From Actinomadura spongiicola (GTDB taxonomy: Bacteria > Actinomycetota > Actinomycetes > Streptosporangiales > Streptosporangiaceae), in contig NZ_QVNQ01000003.1 of assembly GCF_003432485.1 (NCBI RefSeq), positions 62,001-126,000 of the forward strand: a stretch of DNA of 64,000 nt, in the 5' to 3' direction. Each line of letters starts with the position of its first letter. Position 1 is the stretch's first letter. Under the pieces are notes generated by a model, which saw nothing but the letters and a program-made list of their open reading frames with translations, had not been told where the DNA came from and made no database searches. Positions 8,490-18,051 of the stretch are shown here, piece by piece. The translations under genes and the position numbers were made by a program.

Positions 8490-9569
8490 TCAAGCTGGGT
8501 AAACGTGGGTCTCGGTGGCCTTCACGGCCGCCCAGACCGCGCGGCCCTCGGACAATTCGAGCTCCGCGACGGCCGCCGGGGTCACCTCGGCGACGGCGTC
8601 GAAAGGCGGCCCGGACAGCCGGATTCGGACCCGGTCGCCGTGCCGTTCGACCGCGTCGACGCGGGCGCGCCACAGGTTGCGGGGGCTGCCGTCGGGACGG
8701 GTCCGGTACAGCGCCACCGAGGACGGCGCGAACGCCAGAAAGACCTCACCTTCGAGTGAGTCCGCGGTGTCGAGCGTCCAGGTGGGTCCGGTGGCGGCGT
8801 CTCCGAGCGTGACCGTGCCCGCCTCCGCGCGTCCCCGGTACAGGTTCAGTCCGACCAGGCGCGCGACATAGTCGGTGCGGGGCCTGCGGGCGACGTCGGC
8901 GGGCGTTCCGTCCTGGACGAGGCGTCCGTTCTCGACGACGACGATGCGGTCGGCCAGCACCATCGCGTCCAGCGGGTCGTGGGTGACCAGGACGGCCGCG
9001 CCGGGGAATCCGGTGAGATGGCGGCGCAGCGCGGCCCTGATCTCCATTCGCGTGTGGACGTCGAGGGCGGCGAGCGGCTCGTCCAGCAGGAGCAGCCCCG
9101 GCTCGACGGCGAGCGCGCGGGCGAGGGCGACGCGCTGCGCCTGCCCGCCCGACAGCGCCCGCGGCCGGGCGGAGGCGAACTCCGCCAGCCCGACGCGGTC
9201 CAGCCACTCGGCCGCGCGGCGCCGGGCCTCGCGGCGGCCCGCCCCCTGGCTGCGCGGCCCGAACGCGACGTTCTCCAGGGCGCTGAGATGCGGGAACAGC
9301 AGGTAGTCCTGGAAGACCATGCCGATGCCACGGCGTTCGGGCGACAGCGGGCGCAGGTCCTCGCCGTCCAGCCGGATGTGGCCACCGGCCATCATGACGA
9401 GCCCCGCCAGGGCGCGCAGCGCGGTGCTCTTGCCCGCCCCGTTCGGGCCGAGCAGCGCCACGACCTCGCCGGGCCCGGCGGTGAGCGCCAGATCTAGGTC
9501 GAACGCGCCGCGCCGCACCACCAGCCGCGCGTCCAGCCCCCTCACTCCTTGGTTCGCTCCGCTGGTCAT
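8490..9569 (-). CDS. modC: Molybdate ABC transporter ATP-binding protein
   Basis: A 359-aa ABC ATPase energising molybdate/tungstate uptake. Walker [10 protein letters not shown] is at residues 41-49, Q-loop [10 protein letters not shown] follows, then signature LSGGQAQRV and Walker [13 protein letters not shown] with the switch His in VTHDP. About 120 residues after the ATPase domain form a TOBE/Mop-like regulatory region, as in ModC. The ATG overlaps the modB stop by four bases, so translation is coupled. The family could also serve sulfate or iron; modA and the TOBE regulator next door favour molybdate. Confidence 0.9.
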   Translation of the reverse strand: MTSGANQGVRGLDARLVVRRGAFDLDLALTAGPGEVVALLGPNGAGKSTALRALAGLVMMAGGHIRLDGEDLRPLSPERRGIGMVFQDYLLFPHLSALENVAFGPRSQGAGRREARRRAAEWLDRVGLAEFASARPRALSGGQAQRVALARALAVEPGLLLLDEPLAALDVHTRMEIRAALRRHLTGFPGAAVLVTHDPLDAMVLADRIVVVENGRLVQDGTPADVARRPRTDYVARLVGLNLYRGRAEAGTVTLGDAATGPTWTLDTADSLEGEVFLAFAPSSVALYRTRPDGSPRNLWRARVDAVERHGDRVRIRLSGPPFDAVAEVTPAAVAELELSEGRAVWAAVKATETHVYPA

Positions 9570-10393
9570 GTGGGGTTCAGCCACCGGTCTCGAAGGGCCG
9601 CCAGTACGACCACCGACACCGCCAGCAGGACGAGGCTCAGCACGATCGCGGCCTGCGGGTCGGTCTCCAGGGCCAGGTAGACGGCCAGCGGCATCGTCTG
9701 CGTCCGGCCCGGGAAGTTGCCCGCGAACGTGATCGTCGCGCCGAACTCGCCGAGCGCCCGCGCCCAGCACAGCACGGCCCCGGCGGCGATCCCGGGCGCG
9801 ACGAGCGGCACGGTCACCCGCCGGAAGACCGTCCAGCGGCCCGCGCCGAGCGTGGCGGCGGCCTCCTCGTACCGCGGGTCGGCGGCGCGCAACGCGCCCT
9901 CGACGCTGATCACCAGGAACGGCATCGCCACGAACGCCTCCGCCAGCACGACCCCGGCGGTCGTGAACGGGAACGTGATCCCGAACGTGCCGTCGAGCCA
10001 CGCGCCGACCAGCCCGCGACGGCCCAGCACGAGCAGCAGCGCGACGCCGCCGACCACCGGCGGCAGCACCAGCGGCACGGTCACCAGGGCCCGGACGAGC
10101 CGGACGCCGGGAAACGGGACCCGCGCCAGCGTCCAGGCCAGCGGGACGCCGAGCAGCAGGCACAGGAAGGTCGCCAGGGTCGCGGTGACCAGCGACAGCC
10201 GCAGCGCGTCGAGCACCTGGTCCTGCATGAGCCGGGTGCCGAGCGTCGACCACGGGGCGCGGACGAGAAGCCCGGCGAGCGGCAGGACGAGGAAGGCGAG
10301 ACCGGCCAGCGCGGGCAGCAGCAGGATCCACGGCGGCCGACCGACGGGCCTGTCGAGATCTTTCACGGGCCGACGTCTTTCACGGGCCGACAT
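9566..10393 (-). CDS. modB: Molybdate ABC transporter permease
   Basis: A 275-aa inner-membrane permease with about six hydrophobic helices and the EAA loop EEAAATLGAGRWTVFRRV that docks onto ModC. GEFGATITFAGNFPGRTQTM near the end is characteristic of ModB/CysT-type permeases. It starts three bases after the modA stop. A GTG ten codons inside (10363) is an alternative start, and the 5' end carries a 17-bp tandem repeat, so the first residues are uncertain. Confidence 0.9.
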   Translation of the reverse strand: MSARERRRPVKDLDRPVGRPPWILLLPALAGLAFLVLPLAGLLVRAPWSTLGTRLMQDQVLDALRLSLVTATLATFLCLLLGVPLAWTLARVPFPGVRLVRALVTVPLVLPPVVGGVALLLVLGRRGLVGAWLDGTFGITFPFTTAGVVLAEAFVAMPFLVISVEGALRAADPRYEEAAATLGAGRWTVFRRVTVPLVAPGIAAGAVLCWARALGEFGATITFAGNFPGRTQTMPLAVYLALETDPQAAIVLSLVLLAVSVVVLAALRDRWLNPT

Positions 10394-10400
10394 CCTTCAC
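10359..10400. repeat. 17-bp tandem repeat at the modA/modB junction
   Basis: The unit TCTTTCACGGGCCGAC plus one variable base occurs twice in a row from 10359, followed by a partial third copy (TCCTTCACGG) that contains the modA stop. The extra copies fall in the first codons of modB, giving a repeated arginine-rich start. This looks like slippage that altered the translation start region. Confidence 0.7.
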
Positions 10401-11185
10401 GGCGCCTCGAAACCGGCCCGGCTCAGCACCGCCCTGCCCCGCGTGCCCAGCACGAGCCCGATGAACTCCTTGGCGAGCGCGGGGCGCGGCGCGTCGGCGA
10501 CCTCCACGATGGGGTACTCGTTGACGGCGCGTGCCGCCCCCGGGAACTCGATGCCGACGACCTTGCCGCGCGCCGCCCCGACGTCGGTGCGGTAGACGAG
10601 CCCGGCGTCCGCCTCCCCCAGGCCGACCTTGGTGACAACGGCCTTGACGTCCTGCTCCAGCGACACGGGCTCGACGTCGACGCCCGCCGTGCCGAGCGCC
10701 GTCCGTGCGGCGGCCCCGCACGGCACGGGCGCCGCGCACAGCACGACCTTCAGGCCCGGCCTGGACAGATCTCCCACCGCGCGGACCTTGCCGGGGTTGT
10801 CCTTGGGAACGGCGATGACCAGGCGGTTCCCGGCGAACACCCGGGGCCGTCCGGTGGCGTCACCGGCGTCCGTGACCGTCTTCATCGTGGCGGGGCTCGC
10901 GGACGCGAACACGTCCGCCGGGGCGCCCTGGGTGATCTGCCGCGCCAGCGACGAGCTTCCGCCGAAGTTGAACCTGACCCGGACGCCGGGACGGCCGTTC
11001 TCGAAAGTCTTGCCGAGTTCGGTGAACGCCTCGGTCAGCGACGCCGCGGCGAACACCGTCAGCGTCCCGCCGTCAGCGCCGTCGCCGCCCGTTCCGGACG
11101 ACCCGTCGCCCACGTCGCCGCAGGCCGCCAAGGGCAGCGTCAGCAGGAGAAGGAGGGCGGAGACCCGCGCGACCCGCACGTGCAC
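10397..11185 (-). CDS. modA: Molybdate-binding lipoprotein
   Basis: A 262-aa periplasmic-type binding protein of the ModA family. A signal peptide of about 20 residues ends in the lipobox LAAC, so it is lipid-anchored outside the membrane. TVFAAASLTEAFTELGKTFE is the classic first ligand-binding segment; GGSSSLARQITQGAPADVFASA supplies the oxyanion-binding serines. A Ser/Gly/Asp-rich linker follows the lipid anchor. The GTG start at 11185 has AGGAGG directly upstream, within the spacer after the regulator gene, so regulator and transporter form one operon. Confidence 0.92.
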   Translation of the reverse strand: MHVRVARVSALLLLLTLPLAACGDVGDGSSGTGGDGADGGTLTVFAAASLTEAFTELGKTFENGRPGVRVRFNFGGSSSLARQITQGAPADVFASASPATMKTVTDAGDATGRPRVFAGNRLVIAVPKDNPGKVRAVGDLSRPGLKVVLCAAPVPCGAAARTALGTAGVDVEPVSLEQDVKAVVTKVGLGEADAGLVYRTDVGAARGKVVGIEFPGAARAVNEYPIVEVADAPRPALAKEFIGLVLGTRGRAVLSRAGFEAP

Positions 11186-11193
11186 GATCCTCC

Positions 11194-11598
11194 TCAGTCG
11201 GGGAGCTCGACGACGACGTTCGTGGACTTCACCACGGCCTCGGCTACCACGCCCACTTGCAGCCCGAGGTCGTCGGCCGCCTCACGGCTCATCAGGGACA
11301 CGACGCGGAACGGCCCCGCCTGGATCTCCACCTGCGCCATCACCCCGTCCCGGACCACGTCGGTCACGATGCCCCGCATCCGGTTGCGCGCCGAGGAGAA
11401 CCGCTCGCTCCGCTCGTCCGGGGCGGCGCCGCGGCGCGCCTGCTCGCGCACGAACAACGCCAGGTCGGCCGCCGGGACGAGGCGGTGCCCGTGATCGTCG
11501 CGGGACGCGGGAAGCCGCCCGCCGTCCACCCACCGCCGGACGGTGTCCGCGCTCACGCCGAGGAGCGCCGCCGCCTCACTGATCCTGAACGTCGTCAC
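11194..11598 (-). CDS. MerR-type HTH regulator with TOBE (molybdate-binding) domain
   Basis: 134 aa. The N terminus, RISEAAALLGVSADTVRRWVDGGRLPA, is a MerR/excisionase-like helix-turn-helix; the C-terminal half (about 70-134), MRGIVTDVVRDGVMAQVEIQ through VVAEAVVKSTNVVVEL, is a TOBE/Mop domain of the kind that binds molybdate. It is the first gene of the modABC operon, eight bases before modA, so it is most likely a molybdate-responsive regulator of the transporter. The domain order is unlike E. coli ModE. The ligand is inferred from family and context. Confidence 0.88.
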   Translation of the reverse strand: MTTFRISEAAALLGVSADTVRRWVDGGRLPASRDDHGHRLVPAADLALFVREQARRGAAPDERSERFSSARNRMRGIVTDVVRDGVMAQVEIQAGPFRVVSLMSREAADDLGLQVGVVAEAVVKSTNVVVELPD

Positions 11599-11692
11599 GC
11601 CGCCCAGGATAACCCGTCGCAGATTCGAGCTGAAGAACGTCCCAGAGACGGCTAATGCACGTTGGGAGACCTAGACGCGGTCGCAGATGCGG

Positions 11693-12841
11693 TCATGTTC
11701 TTCGGTGCAGGGCCTCTGTGATCATGCCGAGGCAGGCCCAGTCCACGAGCCGCTCCCGCAGGATCCGCCCGAACGGGACCACCTCGACGTAGGTGCGCTC
11801 GCTGTCGGCGGCCACGCCGTGCGGCCCGGACGCGCGCAGCCGCGCCACCTCCTCGCCGGTGATCTCGGCGGAGAACAGATGCGCCCGGTGCACGGACATC
11901 GTGGGGTTCACCTGCCGTGGCCCGTGCTCGCGCAGCCGCGCCGGCTTCACCACGAGCCCGGTCTCCTCCGCGATCTCCGCCAGCGCGACCTCCGCCGGTC
12001 CCCCGGCGCCCGAACCGCCCGGGAGTTCGTGGACGAACCCGTTCGCGCACGGGCTCCGGAACTCCCGCACCAGCACGATCTCCGTCTCGTCGAGCGTCTC
12101 GGCTGGCCGGTACAGGACGGCGACGGAGATGTCCGGACGTCCGAACACGACCTCGTTGTCCTTCACCCGGTCCTCGGCGGCCACATGCATCCGGACGTGC
12201 AGCCCCCAGTGCGTGCCGAACCGGAACACCACCCGCGCCCCGAGCAGCGTGTTGCCCGCCGCCCGCTGGCCCGCGTACCAGCGCCGCAACGCCCTGTCGC
12301 GCCACAACAGCAGCGGGATCTCCCGTTCCCCGCCCGTCCGGGACGCGCCCGAGCCGATCCGGTCGAGCGCCGCCGCGATCGTCGCCGGGAGGTCGGTCGC
12401 CGTCGGCACACCGAATTTCTCGGCGTAATGCAGCAGATAGCGGTTCTTAGGCGCCTCTGGCGGCGCCCCGAAGACGACCCGGCCGCTGTCGTGCCACATG
12501 CCCCACTCCACGTTCGTCGTGAACGCGGGCATCGTCGTCAGATCACGCGGCACATAGAAGATCACCTCGTCGGACAGGTTCAGGCAGCGTTCCTCCCACT
12601 CGATCTGCCCCGTGTAGTCGTCGTGGACGCCGTGCCGGTGCTCCGGGACGAACACGACGAGCCGCCCGTTCGCGAGGTCCCAGCGCTCACGCAGGGCGGC
12701 GACCGCCTCCGGGCGCCACGACGGATCCCCGGCCGAGCGGGGTGTCGGACCGGCGAGGAAGACGGCCGCCTCCCAACGGTCCGGCGGGTTCTCGTGGGTG
12801 TAGACGACGTCCACGCCGGTCACCGCGCTGTCGGCTCCCAT
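11693..12841 (-). CDS. Nucleoside 2-deoxyribosyltransferase-like / Nudix fusion protein
   Basis: A 382-aa two-domain protein. Residues about 10-140 match the nucleoside 2-deoxyribosyltransferase-like fold: VFLAGPTPR, SWRPEAVAAL, QIEWEERCLNLSDEVIFYVP and FTTNVEWG. Residues about 180-380 form a Nudix hydrolase whose box reads GGSGAGGPAEVALAEIAEET: the EExG core is kept, but the box is shorter than canonical and its Arg is Ala. Possible roles are cleavage of nucleosides or NAD-like compounds coupled to pyrophosphate hydrolysis. The substrate is unknown. It stands alone, followed by the mod operon 94 bases away. Confidence 0.8.
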   Translation of the reverse strand: MGADSAVTGVDVVYTHENPPDRWEAAVFLAGPTPRSAGDPSWRPEAVAALRERWDLANGRLVVFVPEHRHGVHDDYTGQIEWEERCLNLSDEVIFYVPRDLTTMPAFTTNVEWGMWHDSGRVVFGAPPEAPKNRYLLHYAEKFGVPTATDLPATIAAALDRIGSGASRTGGEREIPLLLWRDRALRRWYAGQRAAGNTLLGARVVFRFGTHWGLHVRMHVAAEDRVKDNEVVFGRPDISVAVLYRPAETLDETEIVLVREFRSPCANGFVHELPGGSGAGGPAEVALAEIAEETGLVVKPARLREHGPRQVNPTMSVHRAHLFSAEITGEEVARLRASGPHGVAADSERTYVEVVPFGRILRERLVDWACLGMITEALHRRT

Positions 12842-12948
12842 ACGGGTTCGCTCCTCTCACCACCACCGTGTGGAGTGGTCTCGTCCGGGTAGGGGGTGAT
12901 TGAAACCAGAACCAACCAGAACCAAACGCCCGGTCAGGAGGAATGATC

Positions 12949-13554
12949 ATGACTGGGACCATGCGCGCACCACGCTCCCGCGGCGGCCTCAGCGGAACGC
13001 TCCTGGTGTTGCTCGGTCTCTGGGGCGGCCTGCTGCCCTTCGTCGGCCCCTACTTCGACTTCGGCTTCGCCCCCGACGACCCCTGGGTGTACGACACCGA
13101 CCGGCTTCAACTCACCATCGCGCCCGCGGTGGCCGTGGTGGTCGGCGGGCTGATCCTGCTCGCCGCCGCCAACCGCGTGTTCGCCGTGTTCGGAGCCTGG
13201 CTCGCCGCGCTCGGCGGCGCCTGGTTCGCCGTCGGCTCCTCCGTCGCCACGCTCTGGGACGTGCCCGGCATCGGCGCCCCGCTCGGAACCGGCGAAACGC
13301 AACGCGTCGCCGAACAGGTCTCCGGGTTCACCGGGCTCGGTGTCGCCATCGCGTTCTTCGCCGGGCTCGCGCTCGGCCGGTTCGCCGTGATCGGAGCCCG
13401 GGAGAAGATGACGATGGACGAGCACCGGCCGACCGATTCGAACACCACCCGGCCGCTCGTCTACGGACGGTACGCGCGGGAGAACGTACCGTCCGCGAAG
13501 GAACCCTCGCACGGTGACCGGCGCATCGCCGGAGAGACGCGCTTCGACGGCTGA
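12949..13554 (+). CDS. Four-helix membrane protein of unknown function
   Basis: 201 aa, not recognised beyond being an actinobacterial membrane protein. It has four hydrophobic segments (about 15-35, 55-80, 85-105 and 130-150) and a hydrophilic C-terminal tail of about 60 residues rich in charged residues. The loop after helix 1 carries PYFDFGFAPDDPW. The ATG at 12949 is chosen because AGGAGG lies seven bases upstream; another ATG at 12943 is too close to it. The gene converges on der, with only 11 bases between stops. Confidence 0.8.
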   Translation: MTGTMRAPRSRGGLSGTLLVLLGLWGGLLPFVGPYFDFGFAPDDPWVYDTDRLQLTIAPAVAVVVGGLILLAAANRVFAVFGAWLAALGGAWFAVGSSVATLWDVPGIGAPLGTGETQRVAEQVSGFTGLGVAIAFFAGLALGRFAVIGAREKMTMDEHRPTDSNTTRPLVYGRYARENVPSAKEPSHGDRRIAGETRFDG

Positions 13555-13565
13555 GGGCCCCGGCA

Positions 13566-14999
13566 CTACTTCTTGGCCTTGAACCGCTTCTCCCGGATCT
13601 TCATGGCGATGTCGAGCGGCGTCCCGGGGAAACCGAACTCCTCCCGCAGGCGCCGCTCGATGAACCGCCGGTACCCCTCCTCCAGGAAGCCGGAGGTGAA
13701 CAGCACGAACCGCGGCGGCCGCACCCCCGCCTGCGTCGCGAACAGCACCCGCGGCTGCTTCCCGCCCCGCACCGGGTGGGGGTGCGAGCTCACCAGGTCG
13801 GCGAAGAACTGGTTCAGCTTCGACGTCGGGACGCGGGTGTTCCAGCCCTCCAGGGCCGTCTCGATCGCGGGGACGAACCGGTCCATGTGCCGCCCGGTCT
13901 TGGCGGAAACGTTCACGCGCGGCGCCCACCGGGCGTGGTGCAGCTGCCGGTCGATCTCGCGCTCCAGGTAGAGGCGGCGCTCCTCGTCCAGCAGGTCCCA
14001 CTTGTTGTAGGCGATGACCAGCGCACGGCCCGACTCGATCACCATGGAGATGATCCGGAGGTCCTGCTCGGCGAGCTGCTCCGACGCGTCCACCAGCACC
14101 ACCGCGACCTCGGCGCGCTCCAGCGCCGACCGGGTGCGCAGCGTCGCGTAGAAGTCGGCGCCCTGGTTCTCGCGGTGCCGCCGCCTGATCCCGGCCGTGT
14201 CGATGAACCGCCACGTCCGGCCGCCGAGGTCGATCAGCTCGTCGACCGGGTCACGGGTCGTGCCCGCCACCGAGTCCACGACGGCGCGGGTCTCCCCCGC
14301 CACCTTGTTCAGCAGGCTCGACTTGCCGACGTTCGGGCGGCCGAGCAGCGCGATCCGGCGCGGCCCGCCCGTCTCCACGTCGAACGTCTCCGGCGGCGCC
14401 TGCTCGGGCAGCGCGGCGAGGACCGCGTCGAGCAGGTCGCCGCTGCCGCGCCCGTGCAGCGCGCTGACCGGGTGCGGCTCGCCGATGCCGAGCGACCACA
14501 GCAGCGCCGCGTCCGACTCGACGGCCGCGTTGTCGACCTTGTTGGCGACCAGCACCACCGGTTTCCCGGACCGGCGCAGGATCTCCACCACGGCCTCGTC
14601 CACGTCGGTGGCGCCGACGGTGGCGTCCACCACGAACATCACGACGTCGGCCAGGTCGACCGCCAGCCGGGCCTGTTCCGCGATCGCCGCGGCGAGGCCC
14701 ACCGAGTCCGGCAGCCACCCGCCGGTGTCGACGACGGTGAAGCGGCGGCCGCTCCACGCCGCGTCGTAGGCGACCCGGTCGCGGGTCACGCCCGGAACGT
14801 CCTCCACGACGGCCTCACGGCGGCCCAAAATCCGGTTGACCAGGGTGGACTTGCCGACGTTCGGGCGTCCGACCACCGCCACGACCGGCGCTGGGCCCTC
14901 GTCGGCGGCGACGTCCTCGACGACGTCGACGGTCTCGATCTCATATTCGCTCACTGTGACATCCCCGCGGGGGCCGACCCGGCCACCCGTTTCACTCAT
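13566..14999 (-). CDS. der: Ribosome-assembly GTPase Der (EngA)
   Basis: A 477-aa double GTPase needed for 50S subunit assembly. The first G domain has GRPNVGKST (44-52), DTGGW and NKVD; the second has [17 protein letters not shown] and NKWD. A KH-like domain follows, ending in the Lys/Arg-rich [11 protein letters not shown]. The N-terminal 40 acidic residues are an actinobacterial extension; a GTG at codon 16 is an alternative start. The ATG overlaps the cmk stop by eight bases, the common actinobacterial cmk-der arrangement. Confidence 0.96.
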   Translation of the reverse strand: MSETGGRVGPRGDVTVSEYEIETVDVVEDVAADEGPAPVVAVVGRPNVGKSTLVNRILGRREAVVEDVPGVTRDRVAYDAAWSGRRFTVVDTGGWLPDSVGLAAAIAEQARLAVDLADVVMFVVDATVGATDVDEAVVEILRRSGKPVVLVANKVDNAAVESDAALLWSLGIGEPHPVSALHGRGSGDLLDAVLAALPEQAPPETFDVETGGPRRIALLGRPNVGKSSLLNKVAGETRAVVDSVAGTTRDPVDELIDLGGRTWRFIDTAGIRRRHRENQGADFYATLRTRSALERAEVAVVLVDASEQLAEQDLRIISMVIESGRALVIAYNKWDLLDEERRLYLEREIDRQLHHARWAPRVNVSAKTGRHMDRFVPAIETALEGWNTRVPTSKLNQFFADLVSSHPHPVRGGKQPRVLFATQAGVRPPRFVLFTSGFLEEGYRRFIERRLREEFGFPGTPLDIAMKIREKRFKAKK

Positions 15000-15654
15000 G
15001 CTCTTTGGCGAGGCGGACGACCGCCTCGATGACCTCGGCGAGACTCAGGTCCGTCGAGTCGATCTCGTGCGCGTCGCCCGCCCTGGTCAACGGCGACGCC
15101 GCCCTGGTCGAGTCGAGCCGGTCCCGCCGCGCCTGCTCCGCCCGCGTGACGGTCACCGTCGCGCCCGGATCGGCCGCGAGGTCCTTCGCCCGGCGCAGGG
15201 CCCGCGTCTCCTCGCTGGCGGTCAGGTACACCTTGACGGGCGCGTCCGGCGCGACGACCGTGCCGATGTCACGCCCCTCCACCACGATCCCCCCGGCTCC
15301 GATGATCTCGCGCTGGAGCTCGACCATCCGGGCGCGGACCGCCGGGACGGAACTGACGGCGCTGACCGCGTTCGTCACCGGACGGGTACGGATCGGGCCC
15401 GACACGTCCGTGCCGTCCACCATGATCGTCGGCGCGTCCGGGTCGGTGCCGGACACGATGACGGGCTCCGCCGCGCGGGCCGCGACGGCGCCCGCGTCGT
15501 CCACCGGGACCCCGTGCTCCAGCATCCACCACGTCACGGCGCGGTACATGGCGCCGGTGTCCAGGTAGCGGAGGCCGAGCGCGCGGGCGACCCCTTTCGA
15601 CGCGCTGGATTTGCCCGACCCGGAGGGTCCGTCCATGGCGATGACGAGCGGCAC
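14992..15654 (-). CDS. cmk: Cytidylate kinase
   Basis: A 220-aa kinase that phosphorylates CMP and dCMP with ATP. The P-loop GPSGSGKSS begins at about residue 8, then [12 protein letters not shown], then the CMP-binding insert (VNxA-type [14 protein letters not shown]) and [15 protein letters not shown]. The GTG start at 15654 is chosen because GAGAGGGA lies about eight bases upstream and the protein then begins a few residues before the P-loop, as in homologues. It sits between tyrA and der on the same strand. Confidence 0.95.
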   Translation of the reverse strand: MPLVIAMDGPSGSGKSSASKGVARALGLRYLDTGAMYRAVTWWMLEHGVPVDDAGAVAARAAEPVIVSGTDPDAPTIMVDGTDVSGPIRTRPVTNAVSAVSSVPAVRARMVELQREIIGAGGIVVEGRDIGTVVAPDAPVKVYLTASEETRALRRAKDLAADPGATVTVTRAEQARRDRLDSTRAASPLTRAGDAHEIDSTDLSLAEVIEAVVRLAKEHE

Positions 15655-15706
15655 GATCGAATCCCTCTCTAGTTCGTCGGACCAGGCTACCGGCCTCGCG
15701 GCACCG

Positions 15707-16819
15707 TCACGGCCCGGCGCCTCCGGCCGGGGACGGGACGGACCAGCCGCGGCCCCGCAACTCCGCCGCGAGCCGCTCCGCCTCCTCCGGCACCACCGCG
15801 ATCTCCAGCACACCCACGGGACGGCCCGGCGAATGCTCGATCGTCACGTCCTCGATGTTGACACCCGCGACACCCGCCGCCTGAAACACCATCGCCAGCT
15901 CGCCGGGACGGTCCGGGATCACGACCTGGACGATCGCGTACGCGGACTGGTCACCGCCGTGCTTGCCCGGAATGCGTGACCGGCCCGCGTTCCCGCGCAA
16001 CAGCAGGTCCGCCACGTGCGCGGCGGCCTCGTCGCTGCCGTCGCGCAGCAGCGACGCGGCCACCGCAAGATCGGTCGCGACCGCCTCCAGCACCTCCGCG
16101 ACGGGCACGGAGTTCGCCGACAGGATGCCGATCCACAGCCGCGGGTCGCTGGCCGCGATCCGGGTCACGTCCCGGACGCCCTGACCGGACAGGCCGAGCG
16201 CCACGTCGTCGGCGCCGGTTAGCCGCGCCGCGACCGCGGCCGACACCACGTGCGGGCCGTGCGACACCAGCGCCACCGCCCGGTCGTGCTCGGCGGCCTC
16301 GACCTCGACGGGCATCGCGCCGCACGCCTCCGCCAAGGCCCGGACGACCGCGACCGTCGCCGCCGACGCCTCCGGAGTCGCACACAACGCCCACGGGCGC
16401 CCCAGGAACAGGTCGGCGCGGGCCGCGCCCGGCCCCGACCGTTCACTGCCCGCCAGCGGATGCCCCGCCACGAACGTCGACAGGTCACAGCCCAGCTCCG
16501 CCGCCTGCGCCAGCGGCAACGCCTTCACGCTCGCCACATCCGTGTAAGCCGTGGCCAAGCCGCGTTTCTGCGCGTCCAGCAGCGTCACCGCCACCGCCGC
16601 GGGCGGCACCGCCAGCACCGCCAGATCGGCGGGCTCCGCGCGTGCCGCGTCCGGCAGCGGCTCCCCGGCGCCGAGCTCGACCGCCAGCCGCAGCGCGCCC
16701 GCGTCCCGGTCGGTCAGCAGCACCTCGGCGCCGCGCTCCCGCATCGCCAGGGCGATCGACGTCCCGATCAGGCCCGTCCCGACCACGACGACGCGCCGCA
16801 CCTCCACACCCTCAGTCAC
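15707..16819 (-). CDS. tyrA: Prephenate dehydrogenase with ACT domain
   Basis: A 370-aa NAD-dependent enzyme converting prephenate to 4-hydroxyphenylpyruvate for tyrosine synthesis. The dinucleotide motif VVGTGLIGTS lies at residues 12-21; AGHPLAGSERSGP carries the catalytic and substrate-binding His/Ser/Arg residues. A C-terminal ACT domain (about 285-360, VIPDRPGELAMVFQAAGVAGVN) probably senses an aromatic amino acid. GTG at 16819 is chosen because AGTAGGG lies eight bases upstream. The chorismate mutase that supplies prephenate is the next gene upstream. Confidence 0.93.
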   Translation of the reverse strand: MTEGVEVRRVVVVGTGLIGTSIALAMRERGAEVLLTDRDAGALRLAVELGAGEPLPDAARAEPADLAVLAVPPAAVAVTLLDAQKRGLATAYTDVASVKALPLAQAAELGCDLSTFVAGHPLAGSERSGPGAARADLFLGRPWALCATPEASAATVAVVRALAEACGAMPVEVEAAEHDRAVALVSHGPHVVSAAVAARLTGADDVALGLSGQGVRDVTRIAASDPRLWIGILSANSVPVAEVLEAVATDLAVAASLLRDGSDEAAAHVADLLLRGNAGRSRIPGKHGGDQSAYAIVQVVIPDRPGELAMVFQAAGVAGVNIEDVTIEHSPGRPVGVLEIAVVPEEAERLAAELRGRGWSVPSPAGGAGP

Positions 16820-16844
16820 GGCCAAAACCCTACTGTGCCCCCGC

Positions 16845-16924
16845 CCATGCCTCACTACGCTCGGGCGCTATTGCGCGATGTCCATGCCTCACTACGCTCG
16901 GGCGCTATTGCGCGATGTCCATGC
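16845..16924. repeat. 37-bp tandem repeat spanning the 3' end of aroH
   Basis: Two perfect copies of a 37-bp unit starting CCATGCCTCACTACGCTC sit head to tail (16845-16881 and 16882-16918), with a six-base start of a third. The second copy holds the last codons of aroH (Met-Asp-Ile-Ala-Gln and the stop), so the first copy is a duplicate of the gene end lying downstream of it, just before tyrA. Confidence 0.85.
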
Positions 16925-17267
16925 GCAAAGCCGTCGCGCCCCTCAGGTAGACGTGCTGGACGTCCGAGCGGGGACGGTCGGTGTCGATGTGCGCCATCAG
17001 CCGGATCACGCGGGGCAGGGAGCCGGGGACGCCGATCTCCGTCGCGCACAGCAGCGGCACCTCGTGGAAGCCGAGCTTGCGGGCGGCGAGCGCCGGGAAC
17101 TCCGCCGTCAGATCCGGTGTCACCGTGAAGATGACGCTGATCACGTCTTCGGTGCTCAGCCCGTTGCGGGCCATCACCTCCGCGACGAGCTCCGTCGTCG
17201 CCTCCAGGATCTGGTCCCGGTCGTCGGCGTCGATCTGCGTCGCTCCACGGACCGCGCGTACCGCCAC
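16905..17267 (-). CDS. aroH: Monofunctional chorismate mutase, AroH class
   Basis: A 120-aa trimeric-type chorismate mutase (Bacillus AroH fold), converting chorismate to prephenate. VRAVRGATQI at the start carries the substrate-binding Arg; ISVIFTVTPDLTAEFPA and VPLLCATEI with the Arg in PRVIRLMAHI are family landmarks; VYLRGA near the end closes the site. It lies 85 bases before tyrA, so the two make the chorismate-to-hydroxyphenylpyruvate step. Its last codons lie in a 37-bp tandem repeat. Confidence 0.93.
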   Translation of the reverse strand: MAVRAVRGATQIDADDRDQILEATTELVAEVMARNGLSTEDVISVIFTVTPDLTAEFPALAARKLGFHEVPLLCATEIGVPGSLPRVIRLMAHIDTDRPRSDVQHVYLRGATALRMDIAQ

Positions 17268-17319
17268 AGTCGTCGTCCTCCCCTGTTCGGTGCCTGTTCG
17301 CCTCGTGCGCCGCGCCGCG

Positions 17320-18051
17320 CTACAGCCCGACGGCCTTGTACAGTTCCCCGATCTCCCGCACGGTCAACGCCCGCATCGTGCCCGGTCGCAACGATCCCAG
17401 CTTGACCGGCCCGAACTCGGTGCGCGCCAGCTGCTGGACGGGGAACCCCACTTCCTTCAGCAGCCGCCGGACGATGTGCTTACGTCCCTCGTGCAGGGCG
17501 ATCTCGACGAGAACGCGCTTGCCGACCTGGTCGAAGACCCGGAAACGGTCGGCCTTGGCGGGCCCGTCGTCCAGCGTCACGCCCGCCCTGAGCCGCTTGC
17601 CGAGGTCACGCGGGATCGGGCCGTGGATCTCCGCCAGGTACGTCTTGGTGACCCCGTAGGACGGATGCGTGAGCCGGTGCGACAGCTCCCCGTCGTTGGT
17701 CAGCAGGATCAGGCCCTCGGTGTCGGTGTCGAGCCGCCCGACGTGGAACAGCCGCTCGGGCACCTCCACGTAGTCGGCGAGGGACTTGCGGCCCCGTTCG
17801 TCGGACATCGTGGACACCACGCCGCGCGGCTTGTTGATCGCGTAGTAGCGCATCTCGGCGCGGGTCTCGACCCGTTTGCCGTCCACATGGATGATGGCGC
17901 GCTCCGGGTCGACGCGCTCACCGAAACGGAACACCTTCTTCCCGTTGACGGTGACGCGGCCCTCGCCGATCAGTTCCTCGCAGTGGCGGCGGCTGCCGAT
18001 CCCGGCCTCGGCCAGGACCTTCTGCAGCCGCACGCCCTCTCTGTCGCTCAC
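17320..18051 (-). CDS. rluB: 23S rRNA pseudouridine synthase, RsuA/RluB family
   Basis: 243 aa. The N-terminal S4 RNA-binding domain (about 6-65, RLQKVLAEAGIGSRRHCEELI) is followed by the pseudouridine synthase domain with GRLDTDTEG, whose Asp108 is the nucleophile, and LHEGRKHIVRRL near the end. Modifies a uridine in the large-subunit rRNA; RluB is the likeliest orthologue from context, though RsuA/RluE/RluF share these motifs. The ATG overlaps the scpB stop by four bases, the usual actinobacterial scpA-scpB-rluB order. Confidence 0.92.
   Translation of the reverse strand: MSDREGVRLQKVLAEAGIGSRRHCEELIGEGRVTVNGKKVFRFGERVDPERAIIHVDGKRVETRAEMRYYAINKPRGVVSTMSDERGRKSLADYVEVPERLFHVGRLDTDTEGLILLTNDGELSHRLTHPSYGVTKTYLAEIHGPIPRDLGKRLRAGVTLDDGPAKADRFRVFDQVGKRVLVEIALHEGRKHIVRRLLKEVGFPVQQLARTEFGPVKLGSLRPGTMRALTVREIGELYKAVGL

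Noticed and set aside
9570..10331. N-terminal extension of modC through modB
   Set aside because: The extra 250 codons are an off-frame reading of modB; ModC has a coupled ATG at 9569 and normal length from there.
16845..16924. CRISPR-like direct repeats
   Set aside because: Two adjacent units without spacers, containing the aroH stop; a simple tandem duplication.
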